From Fomitopsis serialis (taxonomy: Eukaryota > Basidiomycota > Agaricomycetes > Polyporales > Fomitopsidaceae): a stretch of 64,000 nucleotides of DNA. The notes under the pieces are model-generated. The model was given only the letters and a program-made list of their open reading frames with translations. It was not told the origin of the DNA and made no database searches. A program made the translations under genes and the position numbers. Of this stretch, positions 46,673 to 57,655 are shown piece after piece (position 1 is the first letter of the stretch; each line of letters begins with the position of its first letter). The stretch lies in NCBI RefSeq assembly GCF_022376445.1, contig NW_025954988.1:124001-188000 (forward strand), given 5' to 3'.

Positions 46673-47409
46673 TCAACATGTCGCCCTCCCTACGCCCCCG
46701 AAAATTCCTCCCGGATGTTGCACCATATTCACCGCAGCCGCATGCAACTCCTCGAGCGCCGTCCCCGTCGCATCCTCCCATAACCACGATCGTTCCCCTC
46801 CCGCATCGTCGAATGCACACACACGTCCGTCGTTACGCCACACACAATCAACATTCGCACCTCCTTCACCTTCAGCAGTAGCTCAAAGTCCGTATACGCA
46901 AACGCCGACCGCCCGGGTTTGTCAACAATCGGCTCCCCCTCGAGCGGGTTCAGCTCCGGGATGATATCGTGTCCGCGCTCGCCACGCACGAGCAGCCTGC
47001 CCATCGGACCAGCATCGCCTATGCCCATCCCGGAAGACGTGTTGCGCGATCGGTACAGCTCGCGCGGCGAGAGCGTGGACAGGTCGGGCGGTGCCCCTCG
47101 CGCGTGTGGTACACGGGGTAGCCGTGCTTCCGGAAGGCCGCGAGGAGGCGTGCGATGTTGGGGATGGCCGCTTTCGTGCCTGCGGGGAGTAACCTAGGTG
47201 GGCGAGGTAGCCTTCTTCGGAGCAGACTGTGAGAAGCGGCGGTCAGTGGGTGCATGCGATGCTCGTTTGTCGTCTCAAAGAGTTGACTGACAATCCATCT
47301 GCATGTCTATGACTACTAGGGCTGTCGACTTGGGGGACAGTAGTCCATCGTGAGGCCAGTCATACGGTTGCGCAGATACTCTGCAGAGGCCGGTCGTCTG
47401 GCGTGACAT
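46673..47409 (-). CDS. Isochorismatase-family cysteine hydrolase, reading frame broken
   Basis: The product starts MSRQTTGLCRVSAQPYDWPH (ATG 47409). It has the family triad: Asp in LVVIDMQMDF (split by an intron ending CTTCTCACAG), Lys in VDKPGRSAFAYTDFELLLK, and the nucleophile Cys in LIVCGVTTDVCVHSTMREGN. Such enzymes cut amide bonds of ureidoacrylate, biuret, nicotinamide and similar compounds; the substrate here is open. The frame breaks at three places: at the C4 run 47187-47184 (between HLGYS and AGTKAAIPNIARLLAAFRKH), at the C3 run 47088-47086 (between HRP and LSTLSPRELY), and near 46785, where the end WEDATGTALEELHAAAVNMV resumes in another frame. The first two are each cured by a single base. 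Either the sequence has errors or this is a recent pseudogene. Confidence 0.75.
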
Positions 47410-47899
47410 GAATATGGAGGAGCTTTTGTGAGTACTAGAATATAATTTTTGACTGATGAACCCGTCGAAGCTGTGCGCTGCTGGCCTTCGGGAGCTTCAT
47501 CGCACTGAAGGCGGATTGCAAGGCGTTCCGAGAAAACCGGAAAGACACTCGGTGCTCAGGCTTGCCTGGTGGCATCGGACTACGCATCGGGCTTTGTGCG
47601 CAATAAACGCGATACTGTATGTATGAGAACACGAGCAATACGATCCATGAAATCATTCGTTGTTCTGCATTCTACACATGTGATGCGACCCTCCGCCACA
47701 ACTATCTTACCTACGATGGGGACCATGTCTGCCCAACACGCTGGCCATCTGCGTTCGATCTCTATAATTAGAGGCTGAGATGCTTCCGCCCAGGACCAAC
47801 AGTACTAGTAGGAAGAACAAGATTTGATTTGATCTGGGCCGCAGATATGCAAGGCCGACTACGGAGTCGACATGAGCCATAGACTAGAAGGCATAGTTC
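47410..47899. other. Intergenic region, no gene seen
   Basis: About 490 bases between the hydrolase start and the end of the FunK1 gene. Shadow frames only. Confidence 0.4.
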
Positions 47900-50886
47900 T
47901 CACTCTCCGACTTCATCGTACGCCTCATCATACTCCTCTTCCTCCCGCTCCTCTTCCTCCCACTCCTCCTCTTCCGAGTCACTCGTCCTGCCCCTAAGTC
48001 GTTTCGAAGGACCGGTCCTCTCCAGATCAGTCGATTCCAAGTCGTCCAACGTCCGTTTCAAGCCCGTCACGGTGGGATGCGCGCTCGATCGCTCGAAACC
48101 ACGCCGATAGTGCACGACAATCGTACTGAACTCAGGACCTTGGAATTGATCTGCTGTGCCGACGACATCTTTCCAATACGCCAGGGGCTGCTGAAGCGCT
48201 TTGATGAAACAGTAGTACATCAAGTTGTGATCCGCGAGCCTCGCAGATGCCTTCACTGAGGGTGCCTGCCAGTGTGTTATTTCATCCTTTATGCCGACTG
48301 GCAAAGGCTTATCTGGCATGTCCGTCATCGGCTCCAGTAGCTCTTCATCTTGCTCCGGCAGAGCCTTGGGGAGAGGGTCGACGGCTTCGTAGTGTTGTTG
48401 ACACATCAAAGCAAGTTTGGCGAGGAGCACGGCCAGAGGCGAGTTCGGATCTGGGAGTTTGACGGACGGAGACCGAGATGCGAATACTCTTGTTTCAAGT
48501 AACCGCCAATCTTCTCTTGGTGTTTGTCGCCAATCCGGACACCTTGGTGTTCATACATATGCAGGACGTGCATCCTCAGAGCGTCGGGGTACAAAGTCAA
48601 TTGTGCTTCACGAAGCGAAGACACATCCAGTTAAGGACATGTATGACGGATTCCAGATCGTCTGCGACTTCGTGTACCTTCCCGGGGTCCTGCAGAAGCC
48701 TAGCAGACATATATCGCCACGTACCCTAAAACCGGTCAGCTCGAGGTTGCACCCTGTCGTGTACCCGACTCACCGTACGATCCGGGCGTGACGCAGTATC
48801 ATCTTTAATAAGTTTGCACATTTCCCAATCGTTCAGGATACCGACGACTCGCTCAATACCTTCCATGTCGATGAAGCGGAGTATGAGGATGTTCGCAGGA
48901 CTTATGTCTCCGTGCAGGCAACGCTCCAACTCCCAGGCCTGTTTGTGTGCTGGGCCAAAGCACGATGAGTATCGCCTCGTTAACAAAGCGACGAGCACAG
49001 TACCTTGAAGCGCTTCAAATATACATTTGACGAGCTCCCGTGGAGAACTGTGGCTCTCCAGTGGCTCACAGATCTCCTTCACCACGAGACGATAGTGTTC
49101 TTGTGTAGGCCACCGGCACGTCGTATTCTGATCCCAGGTTGCCAGCATTGCGCTGACGTCTCCTGTGCGGTACCCGCGTCATTCTTCACAAGCCGGCGGC
49201 GATAGGCGTTGGCACATATTGCACACCACTCCTTCTGAGCATCGTCAGCACGTTGCCCTCACGCAACGAGTCCTCCACCCGAGGGCGCCAGCAGTCCTTC
49301 AAGAAGACCAGTCGCTTCCGAGACACGTCGTAGGCGATGTAGCCTTTCGTACCGCGCCCGATAGGGGAATCGGTCGCGAAGTATGGCTTGCCTACAATGA
49401 AGGAAGCGCCATCACTCGCCGGCGGATTCGTGTCCTCCGGCTCTGGACTCGACCAGTCGGTGAGCGGCTGCAGGTCCCGCTGGTCAATAAGGTCCTCAGT
49501 CCGCATCTTGATCTTGTACACGGGCCATCCACTGGCAGCCTGATCGAGCGCAGCATGACGATGTTCGTTGACCCACTCGTTCGGCGCGCCACAATCCCAC
49601 ATGGCGTCGATCTCGTCTTGTGTCGCTCGCACGACAGTCGGGTCAAAGCCACGCCGCTCTTGATCCATGCACGCGTAGCGCCAGATGACCTTGTGAAGCG
49701 GCGACGGGTCCTCTTTGAAGTCGATCAACGCAGAGACGGTGGTGCCGGCTCGGTCCCACCGAGTGACCCAAGCCTGACCGTTGAACACTAGCAGTGTGAA
49801 GAGATGCAGTCGTTGTTGTCGCTTGAAGATCTTCCCGACACATTCCGCCATCCGCTCCAGCGACTCGGGATTACCCACTTTGGGACCAGAGAGAGCATTC
49901 TCGTCTGGCTCCACATCGTCGCTGGCGTTGGTCGCCTGCCCCTTGCCTGTGTCCGCGGCCGTGGGCTGATCAGAGTCGTCACGGTATTCGTCGTAGTCGC
50001 TTCCGTCCGCAGGATTTTCTCCGTCGTCGCTCTCCTGGTCGTTGTCCCTATCGGCAAACCTGGAGGCACACTGATGGGTCGAAGTCGTCCTGATCTCCAC
50101 AAACAATGATATCCAGGCCCAGCGACTAGAAGTGCGGAAGTCCTTGCCCGGCGTAGACGCGTGGTCGGCCCTAGCATCGACGTGCGCGGCCGGGTAGAAA
50201 GACACGTCCGAGTCGACTCGGTGCTGTGCCGCGTCACTGTTGCGATCGCTCGAGTCTGGGCTATCGCGCAAGTTACTCGCAGTCAACTTCTCCCCGTGAG
50301 GACAGCTATCGAAGATCGCCAGCGCGACTCTGCACTGTTTACAAAGCTAAACAACTGCCTCGCCTGGACTGGACACAGGGAGATCACGTACAAGCTCAAC
50401 CTGTGCGAGATCCTTCGATTTCCCGAGTTCCGCCTTGCAGTCCGAAAAGGTAGGGATCTCAAGCTCAGACGGGAGGTCAGGACCAGGCATATAAAGTTCC
50501 ATGAAATGGTCAAAGTCCATTTCGACCGGCTTTGACCGCATTCTTTCAGCGTAAATTGATTTCGGACTAGTCACCGAGGCAGCAAACCGAGGAGTAGAAT
50601 AAATCGATGTGTTCTGTACCACGGTGATGGGCGAGCGGATGTCGATGATGACGCGTCTGGCACAAGCTGAGGCGGCCACAGCCCACGAACGAGCGGCCTG
50701 CTCGCCACTGGGAGATCTCCGATCTGTGCAGCCACAGCGCGATCGGGGAACGAGATCTTGAGAGCTGTCATGAGCTTTTTTCTGTCTTTTGGAGGCTACA
50801 TAACTTGCTTTAAGGTATCCGGCAGACGACAATGGGCTGTCCACAAATTCCGCGGGGAGGAGGAAAGTGCCCTGCACGATGGACAT
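47900..50886 (-). CDS. FunK1 fungal-type protein kinase
   Basis: A FunK1-type kinase, a lineage-expanded family of agaricomycetes with unknown substrates. The product begins MSIVQGTFLLPAEFVDSPLS (ATG 50886). An N-terminal region (FDHFMELYMPGPDLP) is followed by the FunK1 helper domain: ESDDGENPADG acid stretch, RLHLFTLLVFNGQAWVTRWD, SALIDFKEDPSPLHKVIWRY. The kinase core shows GRGTKGYIAYDVSRKRLVFL K (Lys of VFLKDCW), the catalytic loop CLHGDISPANILIL and NDWEMCKL in the DFG position, as usual for FunK1. A C-terminal KRLRGRTSDSEEEEWEEEER tail with a Lys/Arg patch and a Glu-rich end closes the protein. Introns are numerous and I did not fix all of them. No obvious break, but two or three junctions are uncertain. 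Confidence 0.82.
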
Positions 50887-51303
50887 GCCGCATAAGTAAT
50901 TCGGTGCTGTTTACATAATCTGAAGCCCCCAGCGAGAGAGATAATAAAGTAGGTGAGCCACATCGTGAGCGAGGATTGCAGCCTCGTCAAGTCTTCACGA
51001 CAACGAAGTCGCTGTCAACGTCTCAACGTCGGTGAAGAGGATGGTCGGGTCCGCCCGACGCGAATCTGATCCGCCTGCAGCAGGATCTAGATTCGATCGC
51101 TCACGAAGCGCGGACGCGACACACGTGACCACACATCTTTCTTTCGAGCACTTGCTGCAGCCAGTACTAGGCTGAGTACACGCTGCCCGCCCGTCCAGCT
51201 GCAACGGTAAGTCCTGTGAATCTGTACATCGTAACCCCCGGAAAGCTCATGACATGCCAATCTACCAGTCCTTCCCTCCTGTCTACACAGGCGAACGACA
51301 GAC
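50887..51303. other. Intergenic region between divergent genes
   Basis: About 420 bases shared as promoter by the FunK1 gene (-) and RRP7 (+). No gene seen. Confidence 0.4.
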
Positions 51304-52426
51304 ATGTCCGCAAACCCGCCACCGCTCCCCAAGTCAGTCGGGGGCTTCACGCCCATCCCCATCGCCTACTCCCCCACCGCGACGCACATCCTCTACGCCC
51401 GCGCGCACTCCAACCCTAAATCTACCAAGCCGAGCGCAAAGCAAAACGACAAGGGGAAGGAGAAGGAAGCGGTCTACCCCGAGGGCCGCACGCTCTTCCT
51501 CGTCAACCTGCCCCCGGATGCAACGGAGCGCGAGCTGACACTCTTCTTCAAGGCGGCGGGGACGGTCGAGCGAGTTGTGTTCGATGCGGATAGGGAGGCG
51601 CTCGCAGGCGAGGACGATCTCGGAGATGTCAGCGACAGCGAAGAGGAGGATGAAGAAGGAGATAGGGAAGGTGCAGAGGAGGCTGCAGACGCGCCCGCCG
51701 AGCGGCCCCGCAAAAAGAGGAAAACAGGCAAGCAAGATGCGCCGCCCGAAGCCACACCGCTCCCCGCGCCCGCCCTGCGCACCCTGCGCCGCACAGGCCG
51801 CTCCGCCCACCTCGTCTTCCTCGACGCCTCCTCCCTCTCCCGCGCCCTCTCCCTCGCGGCCTCCACCAGCTCAACACCCAAATCAACCTCAAAACCTCGC
51901 CCCTGGCCCACAGACGACTCCGCCCCGCTCGGCCTCGCCCACTACCTCGCCGCGCACACCGCCGCGCGCGCGCCCCTCGACGCCGTGCGCGCGCACGCGG
52001 ACACCTACATGGCGCGCTTCGAGTGGGCGCAGGCGCGTGCGCGGCGCGCGAGCAAGTACCGTATGGGCGAGGCGGTCGTGGACGAGGACGGGTTCACGCT
52101 CGTTACGCGCGGAGGCGCGTACGGGAAGACGCTCGGCGGCGGCGTCGCCGTCGCGAGCAAGCAGTTCCAGGCGGAGACGGGGGGAGGGAAGACTGGTGCG
52201 GGGGGGAAGCGCCATCGGAAGAAGAAGCCGGAGACGAAGGAGAAGGAGGGGTTCTACGCGTTCCAGGCGCACGAGAGGAAGAGGAAAGGTGCGTGGTGGT
52301 GTCGGGGCTGGGGACTCGGTCCGCTGACGGTTCTGTGTAGAGCTGATGGATCTGAAGTCGAAGTGGGAGGAGGACAAGGCGAAGGTGGAGAAGCTGAAGC
52401 AGTCTCGACGGTTCAAGCCGTATTGA
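51304..52426 (+). CDS. RRP7: RRP7-like ribosomal RNA-processing protein
   Basis: Two exons, 51304-52288 and 52341-52426, give 356 residues. Rrp7 works in the small-subunit processome for 18S rRNA maturation in the nucleolus. The N-terminal part starts MSANPPPLPKSVGGFTPIPI and holds an RRM-like fold, RTLFLVNLPPDATERELTLF. An acidic linker (SDSEEEDEEGDREG) and a basic patch (RPRKKRKTGK) follow, then SAHLVFLDASSLSRALSLAA. The Rrp7 C-terminal domain is clear: DTYMARFEWAQARARRASKY, DEDGFTLVTRGG and the end ELMDLKSKWEEDKAKVEKLK ... SRRFKPY. The frame is intact. Both splice sites are canonical and the phase-1 junction restores Glu. Long open frames on other strands here are caused by high G+C. Confidence 0.93.
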
Positions 52427-53719
52427 AGTGTGCTGGCTATGTATACTCTTGGTTCACTATCGGGTTCTCTGGTGCCCATCATGGTCACCATCCCATGTTG
52501 CACCTGTCATTGACTCCTGCAAGTACAGTTAGCACATTTGAACGCTTGCTGCAAGTAGAGCACGCGGTCATGGAAGTCATTTACACAGGAAAGCGAACTA
52601 AGTCCGAAGTACAGGACAAAGACAATCCGTAGCCTCGTCGGGATGGCACCGAAGCTTCAAGGCTGTGTAAGTCCTACCAGTTCTTATGAGTTGCCGTGCT
52701 CATGCAGAATGCAAGCTTGAGACACCTTTCAAAATTGCGCTCTCTCGACGGCGATGCATGTATTAGCTCATATTCGGACGACACTGGCCACTGGCATGAC
52801 TGTGAACCCCTAGGCAATCCTGGGCTGGCGTACTGCATGAGGCCACTAGCCCCGAGAGTTGCTATGCGTACTCGGGTTTTGTACAGCATCGTGATCAGGA
52901 CGGCGGTATGTATGACCGTGCAGGCATCCTGGATCCAAGGACAACCGGTCACAGGTGGGGCTGCGGTACTTAGAGGCAGGGGTCAGCACAGTCTTGTGGT
53001 ATCAATTCAGCCGCATTCCGCGCTCCCTCGGAGTTCCTCGCGACGAATCACGATCGTTACAACTGTGGACATCCTTTGGAGTGCCGAGGTCACTCAGGTG
53101 AGCGTTCCAGCTGAACGTGCAGAACGCTGAGTGCGAGAGCAGCGGCCGTGTCAGGTGCCGTCCGCAGCGAACGTGACGATCGCCAGCCTGAATGCGCCGG
53201 GCGGATCGGCGATCAGACGCTGGAAGTGATCGAGGAGGGGGAGGAGACCGCAGCGCCCGCCACCGACGCGGCCACATAGAAGCTTGACTGGCCCGCGCGG
53301 TCTCACTGTTCGCGGACAAGACTTCGCCGGTCGCCTGTGCAGTCTCCTGGGCCGATTGTGGCCTCTGTGGTCTGCATTTGCAAACCGGTGGCTCACACAC
53401 ATTGGGTGGCCGCTATGCGTCCGTGCGCACATATATGTACATGCCAGTCACCCCTCGTCGACGTGCGCTCGAACCGGCCTGGCATCCCCCCTTTCAACGC
53501 ACGACGCACGGCCATCTCGGACATGGCGAGGACGCTGCGCATCTGACGCCGTGTGGGTTAGTCGTTCTGCTCGCGCCGCTCCACTTACTTCCGCGCCCCG
53601 ATTCAGACGACCCGCGCCCCCTGTGCGCGGGGCCAGTGTATAATCTAGCGGGTCCCCGTTGTTTGCTTTGCTTCCACCCTCCTTACCTTCCGCTTCCCCC
53701 GATTGTCGGACCCGCAGCT
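52427..53719. other. Intergenic region, 1.3 kb, no gene seen
   Basis: Contains the promoter and leader of the RGS gene, with CT-rich stretches near 53660-53700. Frames on both strands are without family features. Confidence 0.4.
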
Positions 53720-55670
53720 ATGCACGAGAAACCGGCCAGACTGTCGCGCTCAAAGCCTGCTGGCCTTCCTGTCACCAAAGTATGGAATGGCATTGTGCGG
53801 GCATGTAGTAGGAGCGACGGCCTGCCTTCGTTGGGGATGGTGCTGTCAGGGGATACGTGCTACCCCGTCAGGTTGGTCCCTTTTTCAGTCTGTGTCCAGC
53901 GCGCTGCGTACGGCTTCTTCTTCCGTCTCCTCGGTGCCTGTCCGACTCTCGGACACTTCTTTGTTGTGTGGTTTCCTTGATGCGATGTGCCATTCGCCGA
54001 TCGCTGAGATTCCTGTTTTGCCGGACACCAGACTGACGGGTTCCATTCCAGCCTGCAGAACTTCGAGGCGTACCTCATCCACAAGGCACGTTGCACATCC
54101 ACCGCCATCCATGCCCGCCAGCAGCACTGACACATCCCCTTCAGGAATACTCGGTGGAGATGCTGCAGTTCGTGGTCTGGTTCCAGGACTACCGCCGGCG
54201 CTTCCTCGCGCTCCCCGCCGCGGTGCAAGCAGCGTCCCCCGGCCGCTCGCACTTTTCGTTCGCCCTGCCGAATCCCGCACGCACAGCGGAGCGCGTCAGG
54301 CTCAGCAAGGCCCGCGCCGACGCTGTCCAGTACACCGGCGGCGATTCCCTCTGGGGCAGCGCGCCCTCCTCCCCCGCATCCTCCTACAAGCGCGTACAGC
54401 TTGCCCCAGTCGACACCGCCCTGGCGCGGTGTGACTCCATTCCCTCGCCGCGCTCGCTCTCGACGCCCAACTCTCCATTATCGTCACAGCCTTCCACCAG
54501 CTACCCTCCAGACCTCGTGCAGCCTTGCGATCAGCCATTCCGGGACGAGTGCACGCGCATCGTCGCGACCTTCCTCAGACCAGACGCAGCGAAGGAGCTC
54601 CCGCTCGACCCCGCCGTCCGCGACACCGTCATCCGGGACCTCACCTGGAACACCCACCCGGACGTCGTGCGTACCCTCCGCCGCGCCCCGCCGCCGCACC
54701 ACAGCTGACCCCCCGCACAGTTCCTCCCCGTCTACGAAGAGCTCTTCCACACCCTCGAGGCGGTCTCCCTCCCGCGCTTCCTCGCCGCCGCCTCCGCGAA
54801 CATCAACCGGCCCACGCAGCTCCTCTGGTACGCCCTCGGCGCATTCGGCATCGCGCTCGGCGTCTTCCTCGCCGTCCTCCTCGTCTGCGTCGTCCACGTG
54901 CCCCCGCAGGCGAACCGCGCGTGGCGCCTGCTCGCGGTCGTCCCCACCGTGGTCGGGATGATGCAGATCTACGGCGGGTACAGGGGGTGAGTCTCATGCT
55001 GCTCGACTCCGTGCGTGCGAGGGAGGCTGACTCGGTTTCGGCGTGCAGGTTCTGCGGCCAGGTGTGGCGCCGCGGCGCGTCGCAGCTGCACGAGTGGGAG
55101 CTCGAGGAGATGGACGAGCAGACGGGCGCGCACTGGGACTCGCTCCTCACGCGCGCGCCGTCGCCCCCGCCGTCCGCCGCGCACGCGGACGACGCGAAGG
55201 TGGACGCACGGTGGAGCGAGCGACGGGGAGACACCGGCGAGCGTGCCGCCTCGTTCACCATCGCCCCCTTCACCTCACCCCAACTTCGCCCCGGGTCCGA
55301 GCGCAAGCCGACGTCTGGCGGGCACTCCAGGGCGCCCCGCACCTGCCCGCTGTCCCTGCTCAGGCCACCAAAACGCGCGTTCTCCCTGAGGTCCCGCTCC
55401 CACTCCACCGCCTCCACGCTCTCGAGCGACCCCGAGAAACAGCGCGTCGCCGCCTACCCCGGCAGGCGCGCCCCGTTCTTCGGGCCCGAGAAGGTCGTGC
55501 TCGACCCGCGCATCCGCGCGCTGCACCGCGCGGTCGTGCGGGAGGTGGTGTGTTTCGGCGTCGTCGCGATGTTAGTGAGTGCTTCGTGCGGTCTGTGTTA
55601 GCTCGTGAGGCTGACGGCGCGGCAGGTGCTCGCGGCGATCTTGTTGGCTGTGCCGGATAGGGGACGGTAG
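53720..55670 (+). CDS. RGS-domain membrane protein, Rax1-like
   Basis: Six exons (53720-53871, 54052-54085, 54145-54666, 54721-54986, 55049-55574, 55626-55670) give 514 residues. The first part is an RGS domain: PSLGMVLSGDTCYPVSLQNF, EAYLIHKEYSVEMLQFVVWF, QDYRRRFLAL, later DECTRIVATFLRPDAAKELP and VFLPVYEELFHTLEAVSLPR. Membrane spans follow (YALGAFGIALGVFLAVLLVC, LLAVVPTVVGMMQIYGGY, and a last one ending AILLAVPDRGR). The order RGS then three membrane spans matches Rax1, which marks the bud or growth site and dampens G-protein signalling. Intron 2 (54086-54144) begins GCACGT, a GC-AG intron: joining HK to EYSVE in phase needs it. Intron 1 is long for this genome (180 bases). Confidence 0.86.
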
Positions 55671-56237
55671 GGGAGACGGATGGGTTCGTAGTCGACGGGG
55701 CTTCGAGCCTGGAATATGGATGATGACCGGCCGGCCGGGGCGTGCTCGCGTCGACTGCGGCTTCGTTAGCACTCTTGCCTCTGCGGCAGAGGCTTCCGGC
55801 GCACGGCCTGGCGCAGGGAGATGGTCCTGCATGACAGCAATATGTAGCATATATGTATTTTGCTCACCACCCAGTGGACATTCTCGGACTGTATACTGTA
55901 GCAGTCTGAAACTCTTTGCTTGGACCCCGAGGAGGCATCGTGGACGTGATTCGCTCACCCCAAATGCGCCACTGTCAAGCGACCACATGGATAAGACTGA
56001 GGTCGAGGAGGCGCATCACAATACATCGTGAGCTATATTACAAGGATCGTAGCCAGTCCGGCAGAGGTATCGTAAAGCGAACCATAAGCAAGTCGTGTCG
56101 CAGGCGGAGGAATCGTGAGCGAGTACTACATATCGTACAACACCGAAGGAAGGGTAGCTCGAGGTGGCGCAGGAAGGGCGGTAGTAGTGAGGGAAACGTA
56201 GAAGGGGTGGTACAAGGCCTCGGCCTCGCCCGCGCAA
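55671..56237. other. Intergenic region between convergent genes
   Basis: About 570 bases between the RGS gene (+) and the SPFH gene (-). Nothing recognised. Confidence 0.4.
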
Positions 56238-57655
56238 TCACATCGAAGCCACGCTGTTCAGCATACCCACCTGGCCCGCGGGCCCGATATCCTCCCCGAT
56301 CTCGTCCCGAAGCCCGCTCCCGCCCGCCTGCGGCTGCCTTGCCATCTGGCCGACGACGTCGCTCTGGAGCTGCATCGGGACGAAGACGACCTTGCTGTTC
56401 GCGGTCTTCGCCATCGTCTGGAGCGCCTCGAGCTGGCGGATCTGCATCGCGGCGGGGCTCGCGAGGATGTCCGCGGCCTGGCGCATCAGCCGCGCGGCGT
56501 CGACCTCCGCGCGCGCGGCGATGACCTTGCTCTCGCCGATGCGCTTCTGCTGCGCCGCGCTCGAGAGCGACGCGGACACGTCTGCGGAGAAGACGATGTC
56601 CTTGATCAGGATGCCCTCGATCGCGACGCCCCACTTGTCCGCGACGTCCCCCACGATCTCCGCGATTTCGAACGCGATCGCCTCGCGCTCGGTCACGACG
56701 GACTGCACGGCGCGCGCGCCGACGACGTGCCGCAGCGTGGTTTGGGCGCGCTCGGAGAGCGCCTGCCGCAGGTCGGTGATCCCGAACGCGGCGCGGTAGG
56801 GGTTCGTGATCTGGAAGTACATCACGGAGTCGCTGGAGAAGGGAGGACGGAGGTGAGCACGTACGCGCGAGAGGGGACGGCGAGTGCTCACATTTCGACG
56901 TCGACGTTGTCGCGCGTGATGACCTTCTGCCTGCCGATGGAGGCAATCTGGATCTTCACGTCGACGACGCGCACGCCCTCCGTGCACGGGTTGACCTGCA
57001 CCAGGCCGGGGTCGACCGACTTGTAGAACTTGCCGAACCGCGTGACGAGCCCGACGGACCCTGGGGGGCGGTGAGCATTTCTACGCCTGACAGGCAGAGG
57101 GGGGTGCGCACCTTGTGGGATGTTGCGGAAGGGGTTCGGGAGCGGGCAGCAGGGGATGGCGCCGCAGAACCCGACGCACGCCCCGAAGGCCTGCATCATC
57201 GAGCCGTAGAAGCCATGGTCGATCTCGCCTGTGCCGAGGTCTTGGGCGTACGAGGGCTATCCGACAGAGGTGAGTGGTGGTAGTGAAGCGACGTGTGCGG
57301 GAGGACGCACCTGCATCTCTGACCGCTTCAACGGCTGCACCTTGATGACATGAGCGTCGCCAGGCTTTCGGGGCACAGCAGTCGATGCTGGTTCGTCAGT
57401 CACTGACAATGGCCAGCGTCAGCATTCGGCGTCACTTTTGCACGCGACGATCGCGAACACTCCTTGCCAACCACTACCGACAGTGCAGCAGTCCTCTGGG
57501 TGGCCCGCAACGAATAAGGCAAATTGGGACCAACAGAGCGACTGCGAGTAGGACGCGTGTGTGTATTACTCACCGTTGGGAGCGTGGTGATCGACGACAT
57601 TCCCATTCCCAGAGTGCTCACTGGGCTCCGCGCGGTATTTGATATCCTGGGACAT
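56238..57655 (-). CDS. Stomatin-type SPFH (band 7) domain protein
   Basis: The product starts MSQDIKYRAEPSEHSGNGNV (ATG 57655). An intron of about 190 bases precedes STAVPRKPGDAHVIKVQPLK; further introns lie after RSEMQ, after NIPQG and after NVDVEI. A short Cys-rich hydrophobic hairpin, FGACVGFCGAIPCCPLPNPF, is typical of the palmitoylated membrane insertion of stomatins. The SPFH domain follows: VGLVTRFGKFYKSVDPGLVQ, VVDVKIQIASIGRQKVITRD, YFQITNPYRAAFGITDLRQA, RHVVGARAVQSVVTEREAIA, then the coiled-coil AAQQKRIGESKVIAARAEVD. Stomatins build membrane scaffolds and regulate channels in the plasma membrane or mitochondria. The C-terminus ends NSVASM at 56238. The frame is intact and phases at all introns agree. 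Confidence 0.9.

Noticed and set aside
51575..52503. Long Arg/Ser-rich and other frames overlapping RRP7 on both strands
   Set aside because: They overlap a clear RRP7 coding frame in GC-rich sequence, contain highly biased residues and match no family.
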